Shown here: in pieces, positions 29,446 to 36,437 of the stretch
Numbering within the stretch: position 1 is the first letter of the stretch
How the letters are laid out: each line of letters begins with the position of its first letter
Source of the DNA: Catenulispora sp.
GTDB lineage: Bacteria; Actinomycetota; Actinomycetes; Streptomycetales; Catenulisporaceae
Reading direction: 5' to 3'
DNA length: 36,437 nucleotides
NCBI GenBank assembly: GCA_013362315.1
Contig: JABFWL010000560.1
Span: 1-36,437, forward strand
The notes under the pieces: model-generated
What the model was told of the DNA's origin: nothing
The model's database searches: none
Seen by the model: the letters and a program-made list of their open reading frames with translations, nothing else
Position numbers and translations under genes: made by a program

Positions 29446-29492
29446 TGCTGGGAACCCCCCTGAAACGGAGCCTTTGTCTTTTCCTCGAACCG

Positions 29493-29498
29493 TGTCAA
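29493..29498 (-). promoter_or_regulatory. TTGACA -35 match upstream of the lipoprotein gene
   Basis: The minus strand reads TTGACA, an exact -35 box, 48 bp before the ATG at 29445. No good TANNNT is found at the usual 16-18 bp spacing. A 6-bp hairpin (GTCGCA 29516-29521, TGCGAC 29527-29532) lies upstream. Weak evidence. Confidence 0.25.
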
Positions 29499-29604
29499 CT
29501 CTACCTGCAGGCACTGTCGCACAGGATGCGACTTTGGGGGGAATCTGTGAATCCACCTACAGAGGATGTGATCTTGAAAGAGTACTACCCAGGGGGTACA
29601 AAGC

Positions 29605-29922
29605 TCAGTGGGCCGGGGGAAAAGCCGAGGCGCGCCAGCCGCCGGGCCCGGGGCGCAGCGGCGTGCGAACGCCCCGCTCACGGGCGGTCCAGCCGCTGCG
29701 GACGCCGGTGCCTCGCTGATCGTTATCCGATCGTGACTGCGTGGCGGCAACGGAGGCCGCGGCGAGGACGGTGACCACCGCCGCGATCTCCTCGTCGGTC
29801 GGGTTGCCGTGGACGACACGGATCTGTGCGCCTTCCGAGATCTGTGCGCCTTCCGAGAACTGTGCGCCCGTATCTGCCACGGTGTGCTCGCTCTCGCTCT
29901 GGTTGTCGGTGGCAGCACTCAC
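29605..29922 (-). CDS. pccE: Acyl-CoA carboxylase epsilon subunit
   Basis: A 105-residue protein with the actinobacterial epsilon signature: [20 protein letters not shown] (about 34-53) and a C-terminal [11 protein letters not shown] (about 92-102). In Streptomyces the epsilon subunit stabilises the alpha-beta carboxylase complex and raises its activity. The GTG start overlaps the pccB stop by 4 nt (GTGA), so it is coupled to the beta subunit. The N terminus carries a six-residue repeat, [11 protein letters not shown](F), made by an 18-bp DNA repeat. It is the last gene of the pccB operon. Confidence 0.88.
   Translation of the reverse strand: MSAATDNQSESEHTVADTGAQFSEGAQISEGAQIRVVHGNPTDEEIAAVVTVLAAASVAATQSRSDNDQRGTGVRSGWTARERGVRTPLRPGPGGWRASAFPPAH
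29821..29868. repeat. 18-bp tandem repeat within accE
   Basis: GATCTGTGCGCCTTCCGA occurs at 29821-29838 and 29839-29856, and the next 12 bases (GAACTGTGCGCC) repeat it with one change. In frame, it adds six residues (SEGAQI) per copy in a region that is variable in epsilon subunits. Confidence 0.9.
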
Positions 29923-31511
29923 AGCGGGATGTTCCCATGCTTCTTCGGCGGCAGGGTCTCGCGCTTGGACCGCAGCGCCCGCAGAGCCTTGACGATGTAC
30001 GCCCGGGTCTGCGAGGGCTCGATCACCGAGTCCACGTATCCGCGTTCAGAGGCCTGGTACGGATTCAGCAGCTCGTCCTCGTACTCCTCGATGAGCCGCG
30101 CACGCTCGGCGGTGGGATCCTCGGCGGCCGCCAGTTCCTTGCGGTAGAGGATGTTCACCGCGCCCTGCGCACCCATCACCGCGATCTGCGCCGTCGGCCA
30201 CGCCACGTTCAGATCGGCGCCGAGGTGCTTGGAGCCCATGACGTCGTAGGCACCGCCGAACGCCTTGCGGGTGATGATCGTCAGCAGCGGCACGGTAGCC
30301 TCGGCGTAGGCGTAGATCAGCTTCGCGCCGCGCCGGATGATGCCGTTCCACTCCTGGCCGGTGCCCGGCAGGAAGCCGGGGACGTCGACGAAGGTCAGCA
30401 CCGGGACGTTGAACGCGTCGCAGGTCCGCACGAACCGCGCGGCCTTCTCCGAGGCGTCGATGTCCAGGCAGCCGGCCAGCTGCAGCGGCTGGTTGGCGAC
30501 GATGCCGACGCTGCGGCCCTCGACCCGGCCGAACCCGACGACGATGTTCGGCGCGAACAGCGGCTGCACCTCGAGGAAGTCGGCGTCGTCCAGCACGTGC
30601 TCGATGACCTTGTGGATGTCATAGGGCTGGTTCGCCGAGTCCGGCACGAGCGTGTCCAGCTCGCGGTCCTCGGCGCTGACCTCAAGATCTGCTTCCGTGT
30701 CATAAATGGGAGCGTCATCGAGGTTGTTGCTGGGGAGGAAGGACAGCAGACCCTTGACGTAGTCGATCGCGTCCTTCTCATCACCGCCCATGTAGTGCGC
30801 GTTGCCGGACTTGGTGTTGTGCGTCCGCGCCCCGCCCAGGTCCTCCATCGAGACGTCCTCGCCGGTGACCGTCTTGATCACGTCCGGCCCGGTGATGAAC
30901 ATCTGCGAGGTCTGGTCGACCATCACCACGAAGTCGGTCAGCGCCGGGGAGTACACGTGCCCGCCGGCCGCCGCGCCCATGATCAGCGAGATCTGCGGGA
31001 TCACGCCCGAAGCCAGCACGTTCCGCCGGAAGATCTCCCCGTACAAGCCCAGCGAGACGACGCCCTCCTGGATCCGCGCCCCGCCGCCCTCGTTGATGCC
31101 CACGATCGGGCAGCCGAGCTTCAACGCCAGGTCGAGCACCTTGACGATCTTCTCGCCGTACACCTCGCCGAGTGCCCCGCCGAAGATGGTGACGTCCTGC
31201 GAGAAGACGCAGACCTGCCGGCCGTCCACGGTCCCGAACCCGGTGACCACGCCGTCGGTGTAGGGCCGGTTCCGCTCCATCCCGAACCGCGCCGACCGGT
31301 GCCGCGCCAGCTCGTCCAGCTCCATGAAGGAGCCCTCGTCGAGCAGGTACTCGATCCGCTCCCGCGCGGTCATCTTCCCCTTGGCGTGCTGCTTGTCCAC
31401 GGCACGCGCGTTGCCGGCGTGGATCGCTTCGTCCACCCGGCCGCGCAGTTCGGCGAGCTTGCCCGCCGTGGTGTGGATGTCAGGGGCTGCGGCGTCAGTC
31501 ACGGTGGTCAC
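29919..31511 (-). CDS. pccB: Propionyl-CoA carboxylase beta subunit
   Basis: A 530-residue carboxyltransferase beta subunit, the same length as S. coelicolor PccB. It moves CO2 from biotin on AccA to propionyl-CoA to make (S)-methylmalonyl-CoA, a polyketide and odd-chain fatty acid precursor. Two crotonase-fold halves (about 20-280 and 285-520) hold the oxyanion-hole segments GGGARIQEG and [13 protein letters not shown] in the N half and [27 protein letters not shown] in the C half. Asp423 in GGAYDVMG matches Asp422 of PccB, the residue reported to favour propionyl- over acetyl-CoA. GTG at 31511 diverges from birA across only 32 bp. It is coupled to accE. Confidence 0.96.
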   Translation of the reverse strand: MTTVTDAAAPDIHTTAGKLAELRGRVDEAIHAGNARAVDKQHAKGKMTARERIEYLLDEGSFMELDELARHRSARFGMERNRPYTDGVVTGFGTVDGRQVCVFSQDVTIFGGALGEVYGEKIVKVLDLALKLGCPIVGINEGGGARIQEGVVSLGLYGEIFRRNVLASGVIPQISLIMGAAAGGHVYSPALTDFVVMVDQTSQMFITGPDVIKTVTGEDVSMEDLGGARTHNTKSGNAHYMGGDEKDAIDYVKGLLSFLPSNNLDDAPIYDTEADLEVSAEDRELDTLVPDSANQPYDIHKVIEHVLDDADFLEVQPLFAPNIVVGFGRVEGRSVGIVANQPLQLAGCLDIDASEKAARFVRTCDAFNVPVLTFVDVPGFLPGTGQEWNGIIRRGAKLIYAYAEATVPLLTIITRKAFGGAYDVMGSKHLGADLNVAWPTAQIAVMGAQGAVNILYRKELAAAEDPTAERARLIEEYEDELLNPYQASERGYVDSVIEPSQTRAYIVKALRALRSKRETLPPKKHGNIPL

Positions 31512-31543
31512 TGTAATGCGTATTAGGGGAATAGCCTCGGGGG
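31512..31543. promoter_or_regulatory. 32-bp divergent promoter region pccB/birA
   Basis: The gap contains TAATGCGTATTA (31514-31525), an imperfect palindrome (TAAT/ATTA arms), the most AT-rich patch nearby. For birA, TAGCCT (31532-31537) ends 6 nt before the ATG (TANNNT-N6-ATG). That fits a leaderless transcript. The pccB promoter must overlap the same few bases. Confidence 0.45.
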
Positions 31544-32443
31544 ATGACTAGTGACTCGCCTTACAGTCCGTACAGCGATTTGGAGCGCCCGCCGCTGCGC
31601 GAGCTCGCCATCAACAAGGCGGTCATCCGGCCCGGCGGCCTGTGGCGCCGGGTCGCCATCGTCACCGAGACCGGCTCGACCAACGCCGACCTCGCCGACG
31701 CCGCACGCGGCGGCGAGGCCGAAGGCCTGGTCCTGGTCGCCGAGTCGCAGAGCGCCGGCCGGGGCCGCCTCGGGCGCGCGTGGACCGCGCCGCCGCGCTC
31801 CGGACTGTTCTTCTCCGTGCTGCTCCGGCCGGGTGACGTGACCCCGGCGCGCTGGGGGTGGCTGCCGCTGCTGGCCGGGACCGCCGTGCGGACCGCCGTC
31901 GACGCCGTGACCGGGGTCCCGGTGCGGCTGAAGTGGCCCAACGACCTCATCGTCGTGGACGACGCCGTGCCGGACGAGACCATGGGCGAGGGCATCGAGA
32001 CCGGCTCCTACGGCGCGGCGCGCAAGCTCGGCGGCATCCTCGTCGAGCGGATCGAGACCGCCGCCGGTCCCGCGGCGGTGGTGGGCATCGGGCTCAACGT
32101 CTCGCTGCACGCCGACGAGCTGCCCGCGCCGCACGCCACCTCGCTGGTCCTGGAGGACGCCAAGGCCGCCGACCGCGACACCGTCCTGCGGGCGGTGCTG
32201 CGGGAGCTGGGCCGCTGGTACACCGACTGGACCGCGGTGTCCGGCGACCCCATGGCCTGCGGTCTGGCCAGTGCCTACGCCGCCTCGTGTGCCACTTTCG
32301 GCCGGCGGGTACAAGTGCAGGTACCGGGCGGGGCGGCCGTGGAGGGGGACGCCGTGGGACTGGACGCGGACGGACGGCTGCTGGTGCGGACGGCGGACGG
32401 CGAGCGGGCGTTCGGGGCGGGGGATGTAGTCCATCTCAGATGA
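31544..32443 (+). CDS. birA: Biotin--[acetyl-CoA carboxylase] ligase
   Basis: A 299-residue class I biotin protein ligase without an N-terminal DNA-binding domain. It activates biotin with ATP and attaches it to the carrier Lys (here Lys557 of AccA2). Landmarks are TGSTNAD (44-50), the biotinyl-AMP loop GRGRLGR (72-78), LKWPNDL (129-135), KLGGILVE and GIGLNVS, and a small C-terminal beta domain (about 255-299). It diverges from pccB, the usual neighbourhood, so ligase and its carboxylase target are encoded together. With no DNA-binding domain it cannot be a repressor like E. coli BirA. Confidence 0.95.
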   Translation: MTSDSPYSPYSDLERPPLRELAINKAVIRPGGLWRRVAIVTETGSTNADLADAARGGEAEGLVLVAESQSAGRGRLGRAWTAPPRSGLFFSVLLRPGDVTPARWGWLPLLAGTAVRTAVDAVTGVPVRLKWPNDLIVVDDAVPDETMGEGIETGSYGAARKLGGILVERIETAAGPAAVVGIGLNVSLHADELPAPHATSLVLEDAKAADRDTVLRAVLRELGRWYTDWTAVSGDPMACGLASAYAASCATFGRRVQVQVPGGAAVEGDAVGLDADGRLLVRTADGERAFGAGDVVHLR

Positions 32444-32552
32444 CAAGACCCTGTCACTGCACACCGTCACGGTTGTCTGCCAATATGCGTGGCGACAAAG
32501 ACCTTCGCTTCCTCACAGGGGGGAGGCGCGGAGCTGAGGGAGTTGTGACGAA

Positions 32553-33101
32553 ATGGGCTACCCCACACGCCTGCTGGCGCCCGGTGAGCAGATAGACCTG
32601 GCCATGCGCCCGCACTGGAAGGCGCTGATCCTCCCGGTGCTGAACCTGATCGTCGCGGTCGCCGCGTTCGGCGCCGCGGTCGGGTTCTCCAGCGGGGACG
32701 CGCGCAAGTGGGCGGCGATCGGCGTCGGGGCGCTGGCCCTGATCGACATCGTCGTCTTCACGCTGCGGCCGTGGATCATCTGGCTGAACAAGAACTACGT
32801 GGTCACGAACAAGCGGCTGATCATCCGCGAGGGCTTCATCCACCGGCACGGCCGCGACATGCCGCTGGTCAAGATCAACGACGTGTCGTTCCAGCACAAC
32901 GGCCTGCTGGACCGGATCCTGGGCTGTGGCACCCTGGTGGTGGAGTCGGCCGGCGAGCACGGCCAGGAGCAGCTGCAGGACATCCCGCACGTGGAGGCCA
33001 CGCAGCGCGAGCTGACCAACCTGATCAGCAACGTCGGCCCGAGCGGCGCCGCCGAGGAGGAGGACGAGGCCGACTCCGAGGAGCCCCGCCGCAAGCGCTG
33101 A
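32553..33101 (+). CDS. PH-domain membrane protein (bPH_2)
   Basis: A 182-residue membrane protein with two helices (about 24-47 and 54-75) followed by a bacterial PH domain (about 78-155): NYVVTNKRLIIREGFIHRHG, MPLVKINDVSFQHNGLLDRI. The C terminus is acidic then basic (EEEDEADSEEPRRKR). This is the PF03703-type YdbS/YdbT architecture. ATG at 32553 follows GGGAG at a long 12-nt spacing. Function is unknown; the family is linked to cell-envelope stress and membrane homeostasis in some bacteria. It sits 109 bp after birA and 89 bp before the cyclase. Confidence 0.85.
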   Translation: MGYPTRLLAPGEQIDLAMRPHWKALILPVLNLIVAVAAFGAAVGFSSGDARKWAAIGVGALALIDIVVFTLRPWIIWLNKNYVVTNKRLIIREGFIHRHGRDMPLVKINDVSFQHNGLLDRILGCGTLVVESAGEHGQEQLQDIPHVEATQRELTNLISNVGPSGAAEEEDEADSEEPRRKR

Positions 33102-33190
33102 AGGTCCGGCGGGTGCTTAGGTGGTAACTGCTTAAGTGGTAACACTGACGGCGGCGAGACGACGGCGACCAGGGCTGGAGCACGGAGCAG

Positions 33191-34300
33191 ATGGCGCGCA
33201 GGGTGCCGGGGGACGCGAACAGAGCCGGCGGCGAGGCGGCGGACAGGACGGCCCCCACGGCCGTCCCCGCCGCGGCGTCCGCCGGCCGTCCCCCGACCGC
33301 GTCCGGCCGGGTCTTCGGCCCTGAACCCGCCGGACCCCGGCCCCGCGCCGACGGCGACGAACTCGAATCGCTGCTGCTCGGCGGCGTCCCCCGGCACACC
33401 GCTTACGAGGTCTGCAAGGCGGCCGGCATCCCCTACGACGAAGCCCGCCGCTACTGGCGCGCCATGGGCTTCGCCGACGTCGGCCAGGCCCGCGCCTTCA
33501 CCGACGCCGACGTCGACGCCCTGCTCCGGCTCGGCGGCCTGTCCCGCAGCGGCATGTTCAGCGAGGAGTTCGCCACCCAGGTCGCGCGCTCCATGGGGCA
33601 GACCACGGCCCGGCTGGCCGAGTGGCAGGTGGACGCGCTGGTCGACGCCTTCGACACGGCCGGCCTGGGCTCGGAGCAGATGGCCGAGTTCGGCTTCCGG
33701 ATCGGCCGCCGGGTCCTGCCGGAGCTGGAGGAGCTGCTGGTCTACGTCTGGCGCCGGCAGCTCGCCGCGGCCGCCGGCCGGCTCCGCCAGCAGCTCCAGG
33801 AGCACGCCGAGGGCCTGCAGGCGGTCGGCTTCGCGGACCTGGTCTCCTTCACCCGGCTGTCCCGCCAGCTGTCCGAGGAGGAGCTGGCCGGCCTGGTCTC
33901 GGTGTTCGAGGCCAACGCCGCCGACACCGTGGCCTACGGCGGCGGCCGCCTGATCAAGACCTTGGGCGACGAGATCATGTTCGCCGCCGACTCCCCGGCC
34001 CGGGCCGCCCGCATCGCGCTGGACCTGCTGGCGCTGATGCGCCGCACCGAGGCGGTCCCGGAACTGCGGATAGGAGTGGCCTACGGGCACGTGGTGCAGC
34101 GCAACGGCGACATCTACGGCACCACCGTGAACCTGGCCGCGCGGCTGACGGCGATGGCCGAGCCGGACCAGATCGTCATCGACCCGGAGCTGGCCGCCGC
34201 GCTGGTCGGCGACGCGGCGTTCGAGGTGGCGCCGATCGGGGTGCGGATGGTGCGCGGGCTGGGCGAGATCGAGCCGTCGGTGCTGACGGCGGCGGAGTGA
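33191..34300 (+). CDS. cya: Class III adenylate cyclase with N-terminal regulatory domain
   Basis: A 369-residue soluble cyclase making cAMP from ATP. Residues 1-50 are Ala/Pro/Arg-rich and disordered. About 55-200 form a helical regulatory domain (LLLGGVPRHTAYEVCKAAGI, GFADVGQARAFTDADVDALL) like the N-terminal region of M. tuberculosis Rv1264, a pH-responsive autoinhibitor. The catalytic domain (about 205-365) has metal ligands Asp216 (VGFADLVSFT) and Asp260 (KTLGDE), ATP-binding Lys256, and GTTVNLAARLTAM with the transition-state Asn and Arg. ATG at 33191 follows GGAG by 5 nt. Streptomyces cya is in the same genomic neighbourhood and helps spore germination. Confidence 0.93.
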   Translation: MARRVPGDANRAGGEAADRTAPTAVPAAASAGRPPTASGRVFGPEPAGPRPRADGDELESLLLGGVPRHTAYEVCKAAGIPYDEARRYWRAMGFADVGQARAFTDADVDALLRLGGLSRSGMFSEEFATQVARSMGQTTARLAEWQVDALVDAFDTAGLGSEQMAEFGFRIGRRVLPELEELLVYVWRRQLAAAAGRLRQQLQEHAEGLQAVGFADLVSFTRLSRQLSEEELAGLVSVFEANAADTVAYGGGRLIKTLGDEIMFAADSPARAARIALDLLALMRRTEAVPELRIGVAYGHVVQRNGDIYGTTVNLAARLTAMAEPDQIVIDPELAAALVGDAAFEVAPIGVRMVRGLGEIEPSVLTAAE

Positions 34301-34350
34301 TAGCGCAGCTCAGCCGCCAGTGACCGCCCTCATATTCCACAGTTTGAGAT

Positions 34351-34371
34351 GACGCTGTTAGCGTCGTAGCT
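34351..34371 (+). promoter_or_regulatory. GACGCT-GTT-AGCGTC dyad with candidate -10 for HMG-CoA lyase
   Basis: GACGCT (34351-34356) and AGCGTC (34360-34365) form a perfect 6-bp inverted repeat with a 3-nt gap. TAGCGT (34359-34364), a TANNNT box within it, ends 7 nt before ATG 34372. A protein bound to the dyad would cover the promoter. No ribosome-binding site is visible. Confidence 0.4.
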
Positions 34372-35286
34372 ATGACTGATCTGCCGACAACGCTGTCGCT
34401 TCGAGAAGTCGGACCCCGCGACGGCCTCCAGAACGAGGACCCGGTCTCCACCGAGGCCAAGATCGAACTGATCGACCGGCTGTCCGGGACCGGCGTGTCG
34501 CGGATCGAGGCGGTGTCCTTCGTGCACCCGCGCGCGATCCCGCAGATGGCCGACGCCGCCGAGGTCGCCGCACAGATGACCCGGGCCTCCGGCGTCCGGT
34601 ACTCGGCGCTGGTGCCGAACCTCAAGGGTGCCGAGCGGGCACTGGATGCGGGCTTCACCGAGATCGAGGTCGTCGTCTCGGCCTCGGACACGCACAACAA
34701 GAAGAACCTGAACCGCGGCACCGCCGAGTCGCTGGACGACATCGCCGCCATCATCGACCTGGCGCACGGCCGGGACGCCACCGTGCAGGTCATCGTCTCC
34801 ACCGCCTGGGGCTGCCCGTATGAGGGCGAGGTGCCCACCGAGCGCGTGCTCTGGGTGGCCGGAACCGCCGTCGCGCACGGTGCGGACTCCCTGTCCTACG
34901 GCGACACCACGGGCATGGCGACCCCTACCCGGGTCACCCGCTTGATCGGTGAGACCCGCTCGGCGCACAGCGAGCTGCCGCTGAACCTGCACTTCCACAA
35001 CACTCGCGGCACCGGCCTGGCGAATGTGCTGGCCGCCCTGGAACTCGGCGTCACGGACTTCGACGCCTCGGTCGGCGGCCTCGGAGGATGCCCTTACGCG
35101 CCCGGCGCTTCCGGCAACATCGCGACCGAGGAGCTGGTGCACATGGTGGAGGACATGGGCATCGACACCGGCGTGGACCTTGAGGCGCTGCTGGAGACCG
35201 CGGCCTACGCCGAGCGTGCGGTCGGGCGGACGCTGCCGTCGCAGGTGCTGCGGGCCGGACCGCGCACGCGGCTGGCGCAGGCCTAG
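34372..35286 (+). CDS. Hydroxymethylglutaryl-CoA lyase
   Basis: A 304-residue TIM-barrel lyase that splits HMG-CoA into acetyl-CoA and acetoacetate, the last step of leucine breakdown. Active-site residues are Arg16-Asp17 (EVGPRDGLQNE), His207 and His209 (NLHFHNTRG), and Cys240 in the signature GGLGGCPYAPGASGN. This layout matches human HMGCL Asp42, His233, His235 and Cys266. Start ATG 34372 is leaderless-like. The acyl-CoA carboxylase genes nearby process other branches of acyl-CoA metabolism. In S. coelicolor a lyase gene has a similar place near cya. Confidence 0.93.
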   Translation: MTDLPTTLSLREVGPRDGLQNEDPVSTEAKIELIDRLSGTGVSRIEAVSFVHPRAIPQMADAAEVAAQMTRASGVRYSALVPNLKGAERALDAGFTEIEVVVSASDTHNKKNLNRGTAESLDDIAAIIDLAHGRDATVQVIVSTAWGCPYEGEVPTERVLWVAGTAVAHGADSLSYGDTTGMATPTRVTRLIGETRSAHSELPLNLHFHNTRGTGLANVLAALELGVTDFDASVGGLGGCPYAPGASGNIATEELVHMVEDMGIDTGVDLEALLETAAYAERAVGRTLPSQVLRAGPRTRLAQA

Positions 35287-35435
35287 CTGCTGCTGTCGCT
35301 ACTGCTGTCTCGCCGATCCTGCTCCGGGACATTGGCGGCTTGCCTTGGTCTGTGGTCCGGCCGGGTCGCGTCGGCCGCTGGCGGTTGGGCGGCGGTGGGT
35401 CGGCTTGGGCTGGCCGCCGGCGGTATGAGCGTGGT

Positions 35436-36314
35436 CTAAACGATCCGCTCCGCGCCGCAATACACGTTCGCCGTTCGTCCCCGCAGGAAGCCGACCAGGG
35501 TCAGTCCCGAGTCGGCGGCCAGTGTCACGGCCAGGGACGACGGGGCGGATACTGCGGTCAGCATCGGGATGCCGGCGGCCAGTGCCTTCTGGACCAGCTC
35601 GAACGATGCGCGGCCGCTCACTGCCAGTACGTGGCCGCGTAGCGGCAGTCGGTCGGTGCGGAGGGCCCAGCCCAGTACCTTGTCGACTGCGTTGTGGCGG
35701 CCGACGTCCTCGCGGAGGCAGAGTAGCTCGCCCTCGGGGGTGAACAGGGCGGCGGCGTGGAGGCCGCCGGTTTTGGCGAACACCTTCTGGGCGTCGCGCA
35801 TTCGGTCCGGCAGGGTGAACAGGGTCTGCGCGGACACCTTTGCGTCGTCCTCGGTGACCGGCCAGCGCATGGTGGCGTGGACCGCGTCTATCGAGGTCTT
35901 TCCGCAGACGCCGCAGGCGCTGGTGACGTAGGACGAGCGGCGTAGCCGGTCCTCCGGCAGCGCTATGTCCGGGGCCAGGGTCACGTCGACGATGTTCAGC
36001 GGGTCGCCGTCGGCGAAGGCCAGCGACGCGTCGCCGTCGACATACGCGGTGGACGAGCAGCCGTTGTCGGCGGAGCAGAACTTCATGCGTACCACGTCGT
36101 GCGGTGTTGCGAGGACGCCCTCGGACACCAGGTGCCCGGCCACCAGGTCGAAGTCGTCGCCCGGGGTGCGCATGGTGACTGTGAAGGGCTGGCCGCCGAT
36201 GCGGAGTTCCAGGGGTTCCTCGGCGGCCGTGTACTCCTCGCCGCCGCGTCGGACCAGACCTTCAGCGGTGCCGTCCAGACGGACCACGCGCCGCCGGGCT
36301 GTGACCCTACTCAA
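35436..36314 (-). CDS. fdhD: FdhD sulfur-carrier/transferase for formate dehydrogenase
   Basis: A 292-residue FdhD. It takes sulfur from a cysteine desulfurase and passes it to the molybdenum cofactor of formate dehydrogenase. The key CxxC is Cys134-Cys137 in SACGVCGKTS. Other marks are EEPLEIRI-like EEPLELRIGG, TMRTPGDDFDLVAGHLVSEG (48-67), EDVGRHNAVDKVLG (a family signature) and VSGRASFELVQKALAAGIP. The start appears to be TTG at 36312-36314, because MSRVTARRRVVRLD matches the usual FdhD start and GGTGAG precedes it; a GTG nine codons later is possible. No formate dehydrogenase gene is in the window. Confidence 0.93.
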   Translation of the reverse strand: MSRVTARRRVVRLDGTAEGLVRRGGEEYTAAEEPLELRIGGQPFTVTMRTPGDDFDLVAGHLVSEGVLATPHDVVRMKFCSADNGCSSTAYVDGDASLAFADGDPLNIVDVTLAPDIALPEDRLRRSSYVTSACGVCGKTSIDAVHATMRWPVTEDDAKVSAQTLFTLPDRMRDAQKVFAKTGGLHAAALFTPEGELLCLREDVGRHNAVDKVLGWALRTDRLPLRGHVLAVSGRASFELVQKALAAGIPMLTAVSAPSSLAVTLAADSGLTLVGFLRGRTANVYCGAERIV

Positions 36315-36437
36315 CGGTTCTCACCACACTCTTCCCCTAGCCTCAGCATTCCAGGTTCCCCCGGTAATAGGCAAGCGATTTTCCACCACTGACATTCCCG
36401 CCTAAAAACCAGGTGAGAAGTGTCATAGGCATTCTCT
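36315..36437. other. Window end, fdhD upstream region
   Basis: No coding sequence is convincing in the last 123 bases. They are less GC-rich than the genes (CCTAAAAACC, GATTTTCC), typical of an intergenic promoter zone. TTCTCACC next to the fdhD start (36317-36324) and GGTGAGAA (36412-36419) form a distant 8-bp inverted repeat of unknown meaning. Confidence 0.3.

Noticed and set aside
1-36437. Secondary-metabolite cluster, phage or integrated plasmid
   Set aside because: Genes follow the conserved actinobacterial core order, and no synthase, integrase or phage structural gene is seen. The exporter and the AlkZ-like gene alone are not enough.
1-36437. tRNA or other structural RNA genes
   Set aside because: No cloverleaf with a T-loop GTTCGAAT/C-type box was recognised in intergenic regions by eye. 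A tRNA scan was not possible.

Overview
The window reads as chromosome from a high-GC actinomycete. Codon third positions are almost all G or C, GTG starts are common, and several starts follow a TANNNT box by 6-7 nt with no ribosome-binding site (leaderless pattern). The gene order matches, from memory, the Streptomyces coelicolor block that runs from afsQ2-afsQ1-sigQ through deoC, phosphosugar mutase, PNP, lpdA, accA2, maf, pccB and birA to the adenylate cyclase. Parts of the order also match Mycobacterium tuberculosis around Rv3279c-Rv3308. A Catenulispora- or Streptomyces-like organism is my best guess. I see no tRNA or rRNA gene, CRISPR array or phage, and only one small mobile element.

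Layout. 1-81 is the end of a Gly/Leu-rich protein. 397-3168 (minus) is a translationally coupled regulator-kinase-lipoprotein operon, with a SigE/SigQ-type sigma factor divergent at 3277. 3985-5160 holds a four-helix membrane protein with a Gln/Pro/Trp-rich tail and a small secreted protein. 5255-8532 (minus) is deoC plus two aldehyde dehydrogenase genes that look like a split ALDH16. 8700-12221 (plus) is a PH-like membrane protein, a 208-bp MITE inserted at its stop codon, purine nucleoside phosphorylase and a phosphosugar mutase. 12244-15914 is an MFS exporter, the LpdA-type flavoprotein and a DUF6215-like protein. 15984-18410 (minus) is a sortase-type (LAHTG) surface protein and a secreted protein with a Gly-rich tail. 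18612-23393 is the biotinylated acyl-CoA carboxylase alpha subunit, a rhomboid protease, a secreted membrane-anchored protein and an isochorismatase-like hydrolase. 23431-26868 is an AlkZ-like DNA glycosylase homologue, then a coupled pair of CE4-like lipoprotein and YVTN propeller. 27066-29445 is a membrane protein, Maf and a lipoprotein. 29605-36314 is acyl-CoA carboxylase epsilon and beta, biotin ligase, a PH-domain protein, class III adenylate cyclase, HMG-CoA lyase and FdhD.

How the genes work together. PNP, phosphosugar mutase, DeoC and the ALDH pair can be read as one path: deoxynucleoside, deoxyribose-1-phosphate, deoxyribose-5-phosphate, acetaldehyde plus glyceraldehyde-3-phosphate, acetate. 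AccA, PccB and AccE form an acyl-CoA carboxylase, probably propionyl-CoA carboxylase because the specificity residue is Asp423. BirA, divergent from pccB, would biotinylate AccA Lys557. HMG-CoA lyase adds leucine/acyl-CoA breakdown.

Most worth a second look: the split ALDH16-like pair; the MITE whose target duplication keeps a stop codon; a TACCG-N2-CGGTA dyad found upstream of two unrelated genes; a 20-bp tandem array bracketed by copies of the accA stop-codon region; the HxQ AlkZ-like protein; and the CE4-variant/Met-rich propeller pair. No search or folding program was run; family names come from motif recognition.
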